From NCBI GenBank assembly GCA_964387095.1, contig CAYLVH010000047.1, positions 1-14,667 on the forward strand: a stretch of DNA of 14,667 nucleotides, in the 5' to 3' direction. The stretch is from JAJQBJ01 sp964387095. Its GTDB lineage: Bacteria > Bacillota > Clostridia > Oscillospirales > Oscillospiraceae. A program made the position numbers and the translations under genes. Below the pieces are notes generated by a model. It saw only the letters and a program-made list of their open reading frames with translations, was not told the DNA's origin and did no database searches. Shown here one piece after another: positions 7,190 to 13,529 of this stretch. Within the stretch, counting starts at the first letter, position 1. Each line of letters starts with the position of its first letter.

Positions 7190-7828
7190 ATGAAAATCCA
7201 ATCTGTCTATGACAAGGAATTTCTGACCTACGGCCGTGTCATCACCGGTTATGACACCGCTGAGCTGCTGGAGACTCTGGAGAAGGAGACTCCGCTGCTC
7301 GAAGGCACGGACTATGTGGCCAGCGATCCTGCCCTGGAGGCGCTGCCCATCAAGCAGCGGCTTTCCACCAACGAGTACGGCGGCATGCCCATTCAAATGG
7401 GCTGGTGCAACGGTCACAATACCAAGCTGAACTGCCTGGAGTACCACCGGGACAGCGAGGTCAACTGCGGCACCACGGACTTTATCCTGCTGCTGGCGAA
7501 GTTGGACGACGTGCAGGACGGACATCTGGATACCGCCAAGGTCAAGGCATTTCAGTGTCCCGCCGGCGTTCCGGTGGAGGTCTATGGTTCTACGCTGCAT
7601 TATGCGCCCTGCAACGGCAAGGCGGGTCAGGGCTTTAAAGTCCTGGTGGCGCTGCCCCTGGGCACCAACGGCCCCAAGCCGGAGATGTCCCCTCTGAATG
7701 AGGAGGACCGGCTGCTTTGGGCCTGCAACAAGTGGCTGTTAGCCCATCCGGAGAGCGGCGAGGCAGCGCAGGGAGCAGTCGTAGCTCTGGATGGCGTCAA
7801 TATTGATATTGCGAGGGATCTCGCGTAA
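7190..7828 (+). CDS. DUF4867 family protein, putative cupin-like sugar-metabolism enzyme
   Basis: This 212-aa cytoplasmic protein resembles the DUF4867 family; the diagnostic stretch is the Trp-Cys-Asn-Gly-His...Leu-Glu-Tyr-His segment at 72-92. His76, Glu84, His86, Glu90 and, after a Gly/Pro-rich turn, His137 are spaced like metal ligands of the two cupin motifs, so a metal-dependent isomerase or epimerase is plausible. D-lyxose isomerases are cupins, which makes a pentose isomerase attractive here. The family has no established function that I know of. The start is ATG 7190 because AAGGAG (7176-7181) is correctly spaced from it; a GTG at 7181 lies inside that site. It sits 12 bases after the YczE-like gene and 25 bases before the isomerase gene. 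Confidence 0.82.
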   Translation: MKIQSVYDKEFLTYGRVITGYDTAELLETLEKETPLLEGTDYVASDPALEALPIKQRLSTNEYGGMPIQMGWCNGHNTKLNCLEYHRDSEVNCGTTDFILLLAKLDDVQDGHLDTAKVKAFQCPAGVPVEVYGSTLHYAPCNGKAGQGFKVLVALPLGTNGPKPEMSPLNEEDRLLWACNKWLLAHPESGEAAQGAVVALDGVNIDIARDLA

Positions 7829-7853
7829 AAATTTTGAAGGTGAGGTACTTATT

Positions 7854-9335
7854 ATGCAGAACATTCCTGAAGTAAAGCTGGGCATTATCGCGGTTTCCCG
7901 GGACTGCTTCCCCATCACCCTGTCCACCCAGCGCCGCAAGAACATCGTTGCCGCTTACAAGGGCGATGATCTCTACGAGTGTCCCATCACTGTGGAGAGC
8001 GAAAAGGACATGCTGGAGGCGGTTGCCGATGTGAAGAAGGCGGAGTGCAATGCTCTGGTTGTTTTCCTGGGCAACTTTGGTCCTGAGACGCCTGAGACGC
8101 TCATCGGCAAGAACTTTGACGGCCCCGTAATGTATGTGGCGGCGGCGGAGGGCGATGGCGACCTGATCAACGGCCGCGGCGACGCCTACTGCGGCATGCT
8201 GAACTGTTCCTATAATCTGGGCATGCGCCACCTGAAGGGCTATATCCCCGAGTATCCCGTGGGCACCGCAGAGGAGATTGCGGACAAGATTGCCGAGTTT
8301 GTGCCCATTGCCCGGGCCATTATCGGCGTTTCCAACCTGAAGATCATCACCTTCGGCCCCCGTCCCCAGGACTTCTTTGCCTGCAATGCTCCCATCAAGG
8401 GCTTGTATGAACTGGGGGTTGAGATCGAGGAGAACTCCGAGCTGGATTTGCTGATGAGCTTCAAGGAGCACGCGGATGATCCCCGGATTCCCGAGGTCGT
8501 GGCGGATATGGCCAAGGAAATGGGCGAAGGCCGCTATTATTCTGACACCGTGCTGAACACCAAGATGGCGCAGTTCGAGCTGACCCTGCTGGACTGGGCA
8601 GAGGCGCACAAGGGCGCCCGGAAGTATGTGGCGTTCGCTGACAAGTGCTGGCCCGCGTTCCCCTTCGAATTTGGGTTTGAGCCTTGCTACGTAAACTCCC
8701 GCCTGGTGGCCCGGAGCATCCCTGTGTCCTGCGAGGTGGATATCTATGGCGCCCTGTCCGAATATATCGGAATGTGTGTCTCTGGTGACACCGTGACCCT
8801 GTTGGATATCAACAATACAGTTCCCCGGTACATCTATGACGAAGGCATCAAGGGCAAGTATGATTACAAGCTGAACGATACCTTTATGGGATTCCACTGC
8901 GGCAATACGTCCAGCTGCAAGCTGTGCGAGGACCGGGCTGTGAAGTATCAGCTGATCCAGAACCGCAATCTGGAGCACGGCGCGGAGCCTGACATCTCCC
9001 GGGGCACCCTGGAGGGCGACATCGCCCCCGGCGATATCACCTTCTATCGCCTGCAGTGCGACTCCAACGGCGATCTCCGGGCCTACATCGCCCAGGGCGA
9101 GATCCTGCCTGTGGCCACCCGCTCCTTCGGCGGCATCGGCATCTTCGCCATTAATGAGATGGGCCGCTTCTATCGTCATGTCCTGGTGCAGAAGAGATAT
9201 CCTCATCACGGCGCAGTGACCTTCGGACACTATGGCAAGGCGTTGTTCGAGGTGTTCAAGTATTTGGGCATTTCTGATATCGCCTATAATCAGCCCAAGT
9301 CCCTGCCCTATCCCACGGAGAATCCCTTTGCTTAA
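7854..9335 (+). CDS. L-fucose/L-arabinose isomerase family protein (FucI-like)
   Basis: This is a 493-aa cytoplasmic, metal-dependent aldose-ketose isomerase of the fucose/arabinose isomerase fold. Likely metal or catalytic residues fit the family pattern: Glu294 in SCEVDIYGA, Asp318 in LLDINN, His348 in GFHCGNTSSC and His451/His452 near the C-terminus in YPHHGAV. The N-terminal part carries the Rossmann-like lobes (for example FLGNFGPETP, 71-80). It is shorter than E. coli FucI (591 aa), closer in size to AraA (about 500 aa), and probably belongs to the group annotated simply as L-fucose/L-arabinose isomerase family. It starts at ATG 7854 after AAGGTGAGG; an in-frame upstream ATG (7791) lies inside the DUF4867 gene. 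It is the last gene of the xylB operon. Because xylulokinase needs D-xylulose, a D-xylose or D-lyxose isomerase activity is the simplest inference. Confidence 0.85.
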   Translation: MQNIPEVKLGIIAVSRDCFPITLSTQRRKNIVAAYKGDDLYECPITVESEKDMLEAVADVKKAECNALVVFLGNFGPETPETLIGKNFDGPVMYVAAAEGDGDLINGRGDAYCGMLNCSYNLGMRHLKGYIPEYPVGTAEEIADKIAEFVPIARAIIGVSNLKIITFGPRPQDFFACNAPIKGLYELGVEIEENSELDLLMSFKEHADDPRIPEVVADMAKEMGEGRYYSDTVLNTKMAQFELTLLDWAEAHKGARKYVAFADKCWPAFPFEFGFEPCYVNSRLVARSIPVSCEVDIYGALSEYIGMCVSGDTVTLLDINNTVPRYIYDEGIKGKYDYKLNDTFMGFHCGNTSSCKLCEDRAVKYQLIQNRNLEHGAEPDISRGTLEGDIAPGDITFYRLQCDSNGDLRAYIAQGEILPVATRSFGGIGIFAINEMGRFYRHVLVQKRYPHHGAVTFGHYGKALFEVFKYLGISDIAYNQPKSLPYPTENPFA

Positions 9336-9355
9336 TCTGTAATCCCATAAATATA

Positions 9356-9396
9356 CCGGCCGGAGCCTTCCCTGAGGGAAGCTCCGGCCGGTTCTT
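9356..9396. terminator. Bidirectional terminator between the isomerase gene and galM
   Basis: CCGGCCGGAGC (9356-9366) pairs with GCTCCGGCCGG (9381-9391), extended past a one-base bulge by TTCCC/GGGAA, leaving a 3-nt loop. TTCTT follows on the plus strand and TATATTTAT on the minus strand. It lies between convergent genes, 20 bases after the isomerase stop and 4 bases before the galM stop, and probably serves both. Confidence 0.85.
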
Positions 9397-9399
9397 GCG

Positions 9400-10434
9400 C
9401 TAAATTGTGGTAAAGGAGTAGACTGTCTGGGAGGTCCAGGTTTCGCCTGCGCTCAAAATGGGCTGGATGAAATTGGGATGATTGACGGAATCAGGGAAAT
9501 ACTGCGTCTCCAGGCAGAAGGCGTCCCGGTTCTGGTAAACCGCGCCACCCTTGCCGGCGGGAACGCCGGCCACGCCGTTGGCGGCGTAGAACTGGATGCC
9601 AGGCAGGTCGGTCTTGACCTCCATCCGAATGCCGGATTCCCCACTCTCCGCAATCGCGGCAGTGCGCATGGTTCCGGCGGGGCCGTCCACCGCCCAGTTG
9701 TGGTCATAGCCATTGCCGAATTTCAGCTGCTCATCCGCCTGGTTGATGCGCTGGCCCATGGGAGTGGGGGAACGGAAATCCATAGGGGTCCCCTCCACAG
9801 GGCGCAGTTCTCCGGTGGGGATGCAGGCGCTGCTGGAAACCGGAGTGAACCTGGAGGCCTTCAGCTGCAAGGTGTGGCTCATGGCGGTGCCGCTGCCCTG
9901 GCCGTTCAGGTTGAAGTAAGAATGGTTAGTCATGTTGCAGATGGTGTCTTGATCGCTGACGGCAGAATAGGAGATGACCAGCCGGGAGCCGTCCAGGGTA
10001 TAGGTCACGGTGGCCCTTAGCTCGCCGGGGAAGCCCTGATCCATATCCGGGCTGGTCAGGGAGAGCTTCACGCCATGTTCCACCTCCTGATAGGACCAGA
10101 CCTTCTTGTCGAAGCCGATGCCGCCGTGGAGCTGGTTGGGGCCCTCGTTGGCGGGGAGGATGTACTCTCTGCCGTTCAGGGTGAAACGGCTGCCGCCGAT
10201 GCGGTTGGCGTGGCGTCCGATGGTGGCGCCGATGAAGGCGGTCTGGGTTTCATAATCTGCCAGGGTGTCAAAGCCCAGCACCACATCCCGGTACTTGCTG
10301 GACCTGTCCGGCACCTCCAGGGAGACCAGCGTGGCGCCGTAATTGGTGATGATACACCGGATCTGGCCGTTGTCTAGGGCGATGAGCTGGGCCTGCTGGC
10401 CGCCTTTTGTGGTTCCAAAGGGAGTGACTGTCAT
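9400..10434 (-). CDS. galM: Aldose 1-epimerase (galactose mutarotase)
   Basis: This 344-aa enzyme interconverts the alpha and beta anomers of aldoses. Its catalytic residues align with Lactococcus GalM: His103 (QLHGG), His171 (MTNHSYFNL, general acid) and Glu309 (CLETQ, general base). Substrate-binding Arg74 lies in IGRHANRIG and Asp244 in NGYDHNW. Its length is typical for the family (about 340-350 aa). The start is the ATG at 10434, since AGGAGG (complement of 10444-10449) lies 9 bases upstream; an 18-codon longer in-frame version from 10488 would run across this site. It is convergent to the xylB operon, so it may supply the correct anomer of imported sugar, although it has its own promoter. 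Confidence 0.95.
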   Translation of the reverse strand: MTVTPFGTTKGGQQAQLIALDNGQIRCIITNYGATLVSLEVPDRSSKYRDVVLGFDTLADYETQTAFIGATIGRHANRIGGSRFTLNGREYILPANEGPNQLHGGIGFDKKVWSYQEVEHGVKLSLTSPDMDQGFPGELRATVTYTLDGSRLVISYSAVSDQDTICNMTNHSYFNLNGQGSGTAMSHTLQLKASRFTPVSSSACIPTGELRPVEGTPMDFRSPTPMGQRINQADEQLKFGNGYDHNWAVDGPAGTMRTAAIAESGESGIRMEVKTDLPGIQFYAANGVAGVPAGKGGAVYQNRDAFCLETQYFPDSVNHPNFIQPILSAGETWTSQTVYSFTTI

Positions 10435-10478
10435 ACCAAAATTCCTCCTATCCTTCCGTGAAATAGATTGCCGAAGGT

Positions 10479-10487
10479 ATTGTAGCA
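10479..10487 (-). promoter_or_regulatory. Extended -10 promoter of galM
   Basis: On the minus strand the sequence reads TGCTACAAT, an extended -10 (TGn) box about 45 bases ahead of the galM start. A recognisable -35 box is absent (TGGCAA at 17-bp spacing is weak), as is often the case with extended -10 promoters. Confidence 0.5.
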
Positions 10488-10505
10488 CAGGAAAGTGATT
10501 TTTGC

Positions 10506-10540
10506 CAGGGAATGGGAAGTGATTTCGAGATCATTCCCTG
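10506..10540. promoter_or_regulatory. 9-bp inverted repeat in the galM divergent promoter region
   Basis: CAGGGAATG (10506-10514) and CATTCCCTG (10532-10540) are perfect inverted repeats separated by 17 bases, abutting TATAAT at 10542-10547. A direct repeat AAGTGATTT also occurs twice, at 10493-10501 and 10517-10525 (24-base period). The layout suggests an operator between the two divergent promoters. The regulator could have been the now-deleted two-component system next door. Confidence 0.45.
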
Positions 10541-10541
10541 T

Positions 10542-10547
10542 TATAAT
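10542..10547 (+). promoter_or_regulatory. -10 box ahead of the two-component remnant
   Basis: This is a consensus TATAAT 23 bases before the start of the response-regulator fragment. The expected -35 position (about 10519-10524, GTGATT) is poor, which suggests an activator-dependent promoter, perhaps using the adjacent repeats. Confidence 0.45.
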
Positions 10548-10569
10548 GGAAGCAGAAGGGGGGCTTGTG

Positions 10570-10761
10570 ATGAGCTATCGAATCCTGCTGACGGAAGACG
10601 ATAAAAATCTTCAAGAGGGGATTATCGACTATTATACCGGAAAAAGAGAGGAGCTGCTGTTCACCTCAGCCTATTCTGGCCCGGAGGCCCTGGATCAGCA
10701 CGGCTTCCACTGTGGCGTGAAGAATGGGGAGAATGGCGTGACCTTTTACTTTACATGGTGA
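10570..10761 (+). pseudogene. Deletion remnant: response-regulator N-terminus fused to histidine-kinase C-terminus
   Basis: A 63-codon open frame starts at ATG 10570 behind a G-rich site (AAGGGGGG). Residues 1-41 are the beginning of a receiver domain: MSYRILLTEDD with the acidic Glu9-Asp10-Asp11 pocket, then AYSGPEAL at the end of the second strand/start of the second helix. The phosphoacceptor Asp and everything after it are missing. Residues 44-63 (HGFHCGVKNGENGVTFYF and two more) instead look like the extreme C-terminus of a histidine-kinase ATPase domain. The simplest reading is a single in-frame deletion that removed the rest of the regulator and nearly all of the downstream kinase gene, with the junction near 10690-10702. 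The product cannot be a working two-component system; a small expressed peptide cannot be excluded. Confidence 0.65.
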
Positions 10762-10835
10762 GCAGGAGAGGATAGGCAGAACAAACTGTCGAAAAATCTA
10801 CTTTCCAGATAAAAACTTGCAAGCCCTCGGCAGAG

Positions 10836-10857
10836 TTCCGTCAGCTTGCTGACGGAA
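10836..10857. repeat. Perfect hairpin 1 of the structured region
   Basis: TTCCGTCAGC (10836-10845) is the exact reverse complement of GCTGACGGAA (10848-10857), with only two bases between. It is followed by TAAAATG, so it is not a good terminator on the plus strand. It could fold as 9 bp with a CTTG tetraloop. Confidence 0.6.
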
Positions 10858-10870
10858 TAAAATGAAATTA

Positions 10871-10905
10871 TGAATTTTTTCAGGACATGTGCCTGAAAAA
10901 ATTCA
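10871..10905. repeat. Perfect hairpin 2 of the structured region (A/T-run arms)
   Basis: TGAATTTTTTCAGG (10871-10884) pairs over all 14 bases with CCTGAAAAAATTCA (10892-10905) around the 7-nt loop ACATGTG, itself nearly palindromic. Six-base T and A runs lie inside the arms rather than after the stem, so this is not an ordinary intrinsic terminator. Confidence 0.6.
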
Positions 10906-11065
10906 CTTCTCACCCTGCAAACGTACACTATTTATAGCGTGCGCTGCGGTAGGGTGTGCCGCGCGGCCGAATGGCATCTTCCTCTATCCGCGCAAATGCA
11001 GCGAGTGGCCGCCTTTCGGCGGCACGAGTTACTCCAAATTCGAGAAAATGCTTGCATTTTCGAGA

Positions 11066-11093
11066 GAGCTTGTCGACTTGATCGACAAAGCTC
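11066..11093. repeat. Bulged hairpin 5 of the structured region
   Basis: GAGCTTGTCGA (11066-11076) pairs with TCGACAAAGCTC (11082-11093) over 11 bp with a single bulged A and a 5-nt loop. It directly follows the stem GAAAATGC/GCATTTTC (11044-11061). Confidence 0.5.
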
Positions 11094-11148
11094 GGGCAGA
11101 ACGGCCTGTCCTCTTTCTTGATCCAAATTGGATTCCCTTGGAAAACGG

Positions 11149-11177
11149 TTGAAACTAGAAAATTTGTATGATAGAAT
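11149..11177 (+). promoter_or_regulatory. sigma-A promoter of ruvCAB
   Basis: TTGAAA (11149-11154) and TAGAAT (11172-11177) have the ideal 17-base spacing, 43 bases upstream of the ruvC start. No LexA/DinR-type box was recognised beside it. Confidence 0.65.
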
Positions 11178-11219
11178 GATAATATCTGAGTGAAAGTCCC
11201 TTTGGAAAAGAGGAAAATT

Positions 11220-11741
11220 ATGGTTGTTCTAGGGATTGACCCCGGCGTGGCCACCATCGGCTTTGGCCTGATCCGGGCGGAGCGGGGGAAAAATCAGCTG
11301 CTTCAATACGGTGTGATCACCACTCCGGCGGGACAGCCCCTGTCCCAGCGGTTGCTCCAGATCTCCCAGGATATGGATCAGCTTTTAGACACCTTTCACC
11401 CAGATGAGGTGGCCATCGAGGAACTGTTTTTCAGCACAAATATCACCACCGGGATTGCCGTGGCCCATGGACGGGGAGTGCTGCTCCTCTCCGTGGAGAA
11501 GCACGGCATTCCAATTTACGAGTACTCGCCTGTTCAGGTGAAGCAGTCTGTGGCGGGGTACGGCAAGGCCACAAAGAAGCAGGTCATGCTGATGACCCAG
11601 CGGCTGCTGAACATGCGGGAGATCCCCAGGCTGGATGACGCGGCGGATGCCCTGGCCATCGCCATCTGCCACGGCCGGGCGGCCACCTCCCTGCTCAATA
11701 CAGAGCGGAAGTACGACCCCAAGAAATATTCGACCAAATGA
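11220..11741 (+). CDS. ruvC: Crossover junction endodeoxyribonuclease RuvC
   Basis: RuvC is a Holliday-junction resolvase that nicks recombination intermediates symmetrically, working with the RuvAB branch-migration motor. The protein is 173 aa, normal for the family. It has an RNase-H-like fold with the four acidic metal-binding residues in place: Asp7 (GIDPG), Glu67 (AIEELFF), Asp140 and Asp143 (DAADALAIAICHG). The start at ATG 11220 is set by GAGG (11210-11213) and by the family N-terminus; a GTG at 11190 would add ten residues without support. It is the first gene of ruvC-ruvA-ruvB, and its stop overlaps the ruvA ribosome binding site. Presence of RuvC rather than RecU points to Clostridia rather than Bacilli. 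Confidence 0.96.
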   Translation: MVVLGIDPGVATIGFGLIRAERGKNQLLQYGVITTPAGQPLSQRLLQISQDMDQLLDTFHPDEVAIEELFFSTNITTGIAVAHGRGVLLLSVEKHGIPIYEYSPVQVKQSVAGYGKATKKQVMLMTQRLLNMREIPRLDDAADALAIAICHGRAATSLLNTERKYDPKKYSTK

Positions 11742-11752
11742 GGTAAACGCCC

Positions 11753-12355
11753 ATGTTTTATTACCTTTCCGGCACAGTGGCCCTGCTGGAGGAGCACCTG
11801 GCGGTGGTGGACTGCGGCGGCGTAGGCTATGCCTGTAAGACCACCAGCAACACGCTCTCCCGCCTGCACCAGGGGGAGAAGGCCCGCCTGTTTACTTATA
11901 TGAACGTTCGGGAGGACGCCATTGACCTCTATGGCTTTGCCACCAAGGAGGAATTGAGCTGTTTCCGGCAGCTGATCGGGGTTTCCGGCGTGGGGCCCAA
12001 GGCGGCTCTGGCGATCCTGTCCTCCACCAATCCCGCTGGCCTTGCCATGGCTGTGGTCACCGGAGACGAGAAGGCCTTGACCTCCGCCCCGGGCATCGGC
12101 AAGAAGACCGCCCAGCGGATTATCCTGGAACTGAAGGACAAGATGGCAAAGACCCAGGCGACCTCCGCCGGCGAGGCTTACGGCGGCAGGGGCACGACGG
12201 TCATCCCCCAGAACAAGCTGTCTGAGGCCACGGCGGCCCTGGCTGTTCTGGGCTATTCCCCGGCGGAAATCAACTCCGCCTTCCAGGGCATCCGGATGGA
12301 TGCCCTGTCCCTGGAGGAGATCATCCGCCAGGCCCTGAAGAAAATGGTAAAGTAA
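11753..12355 (+). CDS. ruvA: Holliday junction branch migration protein RuvA
   Basis: RuvA is the tetrameric DNA-binding subunit that clamps the four-way junction and loads RuvB rings. The protein is 200 aa, typical for the family. Domain I (about 1-62) is an OB-fold beginning MFYYLSGTV; domain II has two helix-hairpin-helix motifs, around IGVSGVGPKAALAILS (75-90) and APGIGKKTAQRIILELKD (112-129); a Ser/Thr/Gly-rich linker follows; domain III (about 153-200, including AALAVLGYSPAEINSAF) contacts RuvB. It starts at ATG 11753 with TGAGGT (11739-11744), which contains the ruvC stop codon, so translation is probably coupled. Confidence 0.96.
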   Translation: MFYYLSGTVALLEEHLAVVDCGGVGYACKTTSNTLSRLHQGEKARLFTYMNVREDAIDLYGFATKEELSCFRQLIGVSGVGPKAALAILSSTNPAGLAMAVVTGDEKALTSAPGIGKKTAQRIILELKDKMAKTQATSAGEAYGGRGTTVIPQNKLSEATAALAVLGYSPAEINSAFQGIRMDALSLEEIIRQALKKMVK

Positions 12356-12368
12356 GGAGGCATCTGGC

Positions 12369-13439
12369 TTGAGCATTGATTTTTCTGATCCCGGTATCCG
12401 TGCCAGCGAGCCTTTGATTTCCACCTCGCCCCTGCCGGAGGATGAGAACGACTATTCCCTGCGCCCGAAGACGCTGTCCGAGTATGTTGGCCAGGAGAAG
12501 GCCAAGGGGAACCTGGAAATCTTCATCCAGGCGGCAAAGATGCGGGGGGAACCGTTGGATCATGTGCTTTTGCACGGACCGCCCGGCCTGGGCAAAACTA
12601 CCCTGTCCAATATTATCGCCAATGAAATGGGCGCCAATATTCGGATCACCTCCGGCCCGGCCATTGAAAAGCCGGGGGATCTGGCGGCCCTGCTGACCAA
12701 TTTGGGGGAGAATGATATCCTCTTCGTGGATGAGATCCACCGCATGAACCGCTCCGTGGAGGAGATTCTCTATCCCGCCATGGAGGATTATGCCCTGGAT
12801 ATCATCATCGGTAAGGGCCCTTCGGCCAATTCCATTCGCCTTGACCTGCCGAAGTTTACCCTGATCGGCGCCACCACCCGGGCGGGCCAGCTGTCCGCCC
12901 CTCTGCGGGACCGCTTCGGCGTGACCCTGCGCCTGGAGCTGTATACGCCCCGGGAGTTGACTATGATTGTGACCCGCTCGGCGGGGATTTTGGGCGTGCC
13001 CGTCGAGCCGGATGGTGTAATGGAAATTGCAAAGCGCTCCAGGGGCACCCCTCGAATCGCCAACCGGATGCTGCGCCGCGTCCGGGATTTCGCCCAGGTT
13101 GTGGCTGGAGGCGTCATCACCCGCTCCGTGGCGGATCAGGCCCTGTCCGCGCTGGAGGTGGACGCCCTGGGCTTGGATGCCGTTGACCGGAGAATGCTGT
13201 GCTCCATCATTGAAAATTACGGCGGAGGCCCGGTGGGCCTGGATACCCTGGCCGCCACCATCAACGAAGAGTCGGTGACCCTGGAGGACGTCTATGAGCC
13301 TTATTTGATGCAGCTGGGCTTCCTGATCCGCACCCCCCGGGGGCGCTGCGTCACCCGGAAGGCTTATGAGCATTTGCACCTTCCCTTCCCAGGAAATGAG
13401 GGCATGGGAGGGCAGATAAGCCTGGACGATGTAAACTAG
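12369..13439 (+). CDS. ruvB: Holliday junction branch migration ATPase RuvB
   Basis: RuvB is the hexameric AAA+ motor that pumps DNA through the RuvA-junction complex. The protein is 356 aa. It has Walker A GPPGLGKT (70-77), Walker B FVDEIH (119-124), sensor 1 GATTRAG (167-173), the arginine-finger region LRDRFG (179-184), sensor 2 GTPRIANR (226-233), and a C-terminal winged-helix domain with GGGPVGLDTLA and LGFLIRTPRGR. The start is TTG 12369: AAGGAGG (12354-12360) lies 8 bases upstream, and no ATG occurs near the expected N-terminus. A spacer of 13 bases separates it from ruvA. No terminator was found after the stop. Confidence 0.96.
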   Translation: MSIDFSDPGIRASEPLISTSPLPEDENDYSLRPKTLSEYVGQEKAKGNLEIFIQAAKMRGEPLDHVLLHGPPGLGKTTLSNIIANEMGANIRITSGPAIEKPGDLAALLTNLGENDILFVDEIHRMNRSVEEILYPAMEDYALDIIIGKGPSANSIRLDLPKFTLIGATTRAGQLSAPLRDRFGVTLRLELYTPRELTMIVTRSAGILGVPVEPDGVMEIAKRSRGTPRIANRMLRRVRDFAQVVAGGVITRSVADQALSALEVDALGLDAVDRRMLCSIIENYGGGPVGLDTLAATINEESVTLEDVYEPYLMQLGFLIRTPRGRCVTRKAYEHLHLPFPGNEGMGGQISLDDVN

Positions 13440-13484
13440 CTTGTGGCGAATTGCACAAAAAGGAAAATATATTCAGATAAATCC

Positions 13485-13513
13485 TTGACAATTTGGTGAT
13501 AGACGGATATACT
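13485..13513 (+). promoter_or_regulatory. Near-consensus sigma-A promoter of sigH
   Basis: TTGACA (13485-13490) and TATACT (13508-13513) are exactly 17 bases apart, with an A/T-rich UP-element-like stretch upstream (about 13456-13482). The expected transcription start (about 13519-13521) falls on the ribosome binding site AAGGAGG (13518-13524), predicting a leader of only about 10 nt. Confidence 0.75.
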
Positions 13514-13529
13514 AACGAAGGAGGAACGG

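Larger units (their letters stand above)
10762..11148. repeat. Gene-free, hairpin-rich intergenic region (repeat-like)
   Basis: I see no convincing gene in these 387 bases: short open frames exist on both strands but lack ribosome binding sites and recognisable domains. The stretch holds a series of inverted repeats: 10836-10857 (10-bp perfect stem), 10871-10905 (14-bp perfect stem), 11008-11023 (GCCGCC/GGCGGC), 11044-11061 (8-bp stem), 11066-11093 (11-bp stem with one bulge) and the palindrome ATCCAAATTGGAT (11121-11133). This fits a dispersed palindromic repeat element, a miniature mobile element, or a structured RNA. I found no terminal inverted repeats or target duplication. Confidence 0.45.

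Noticed and set aside
7797..9230. 477-codon minus-strand open frame opposite the isomerase gene
   Set aside because: It is an antisense shadow with no domains; the plus-strand gene has catalytic residues, a ribosome site and operon context.
10836..10905. CRISPR array or tandem repeat
   Set aside because: The palindromes differ in sequence and spacing, so there are no repeated units with spacers.
10889..11152. 87-codon plus-strand and 109-codon minus-strand open frames (the latter 10928-11257) in the hairpin-rich region
   Set aside because: Neither has a good ribosome site or recognisable domain. Both are built from inverted repeats, and the minus frame runs through the ruvC promoter and start. 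Treated as non-coding repeat.
11149..11219. LexA/SOS box ahead of ruvC
   Set aside because: No sequence resembling the Gram-positive GAAC-N4-GTTC pattern was found near the promoter.
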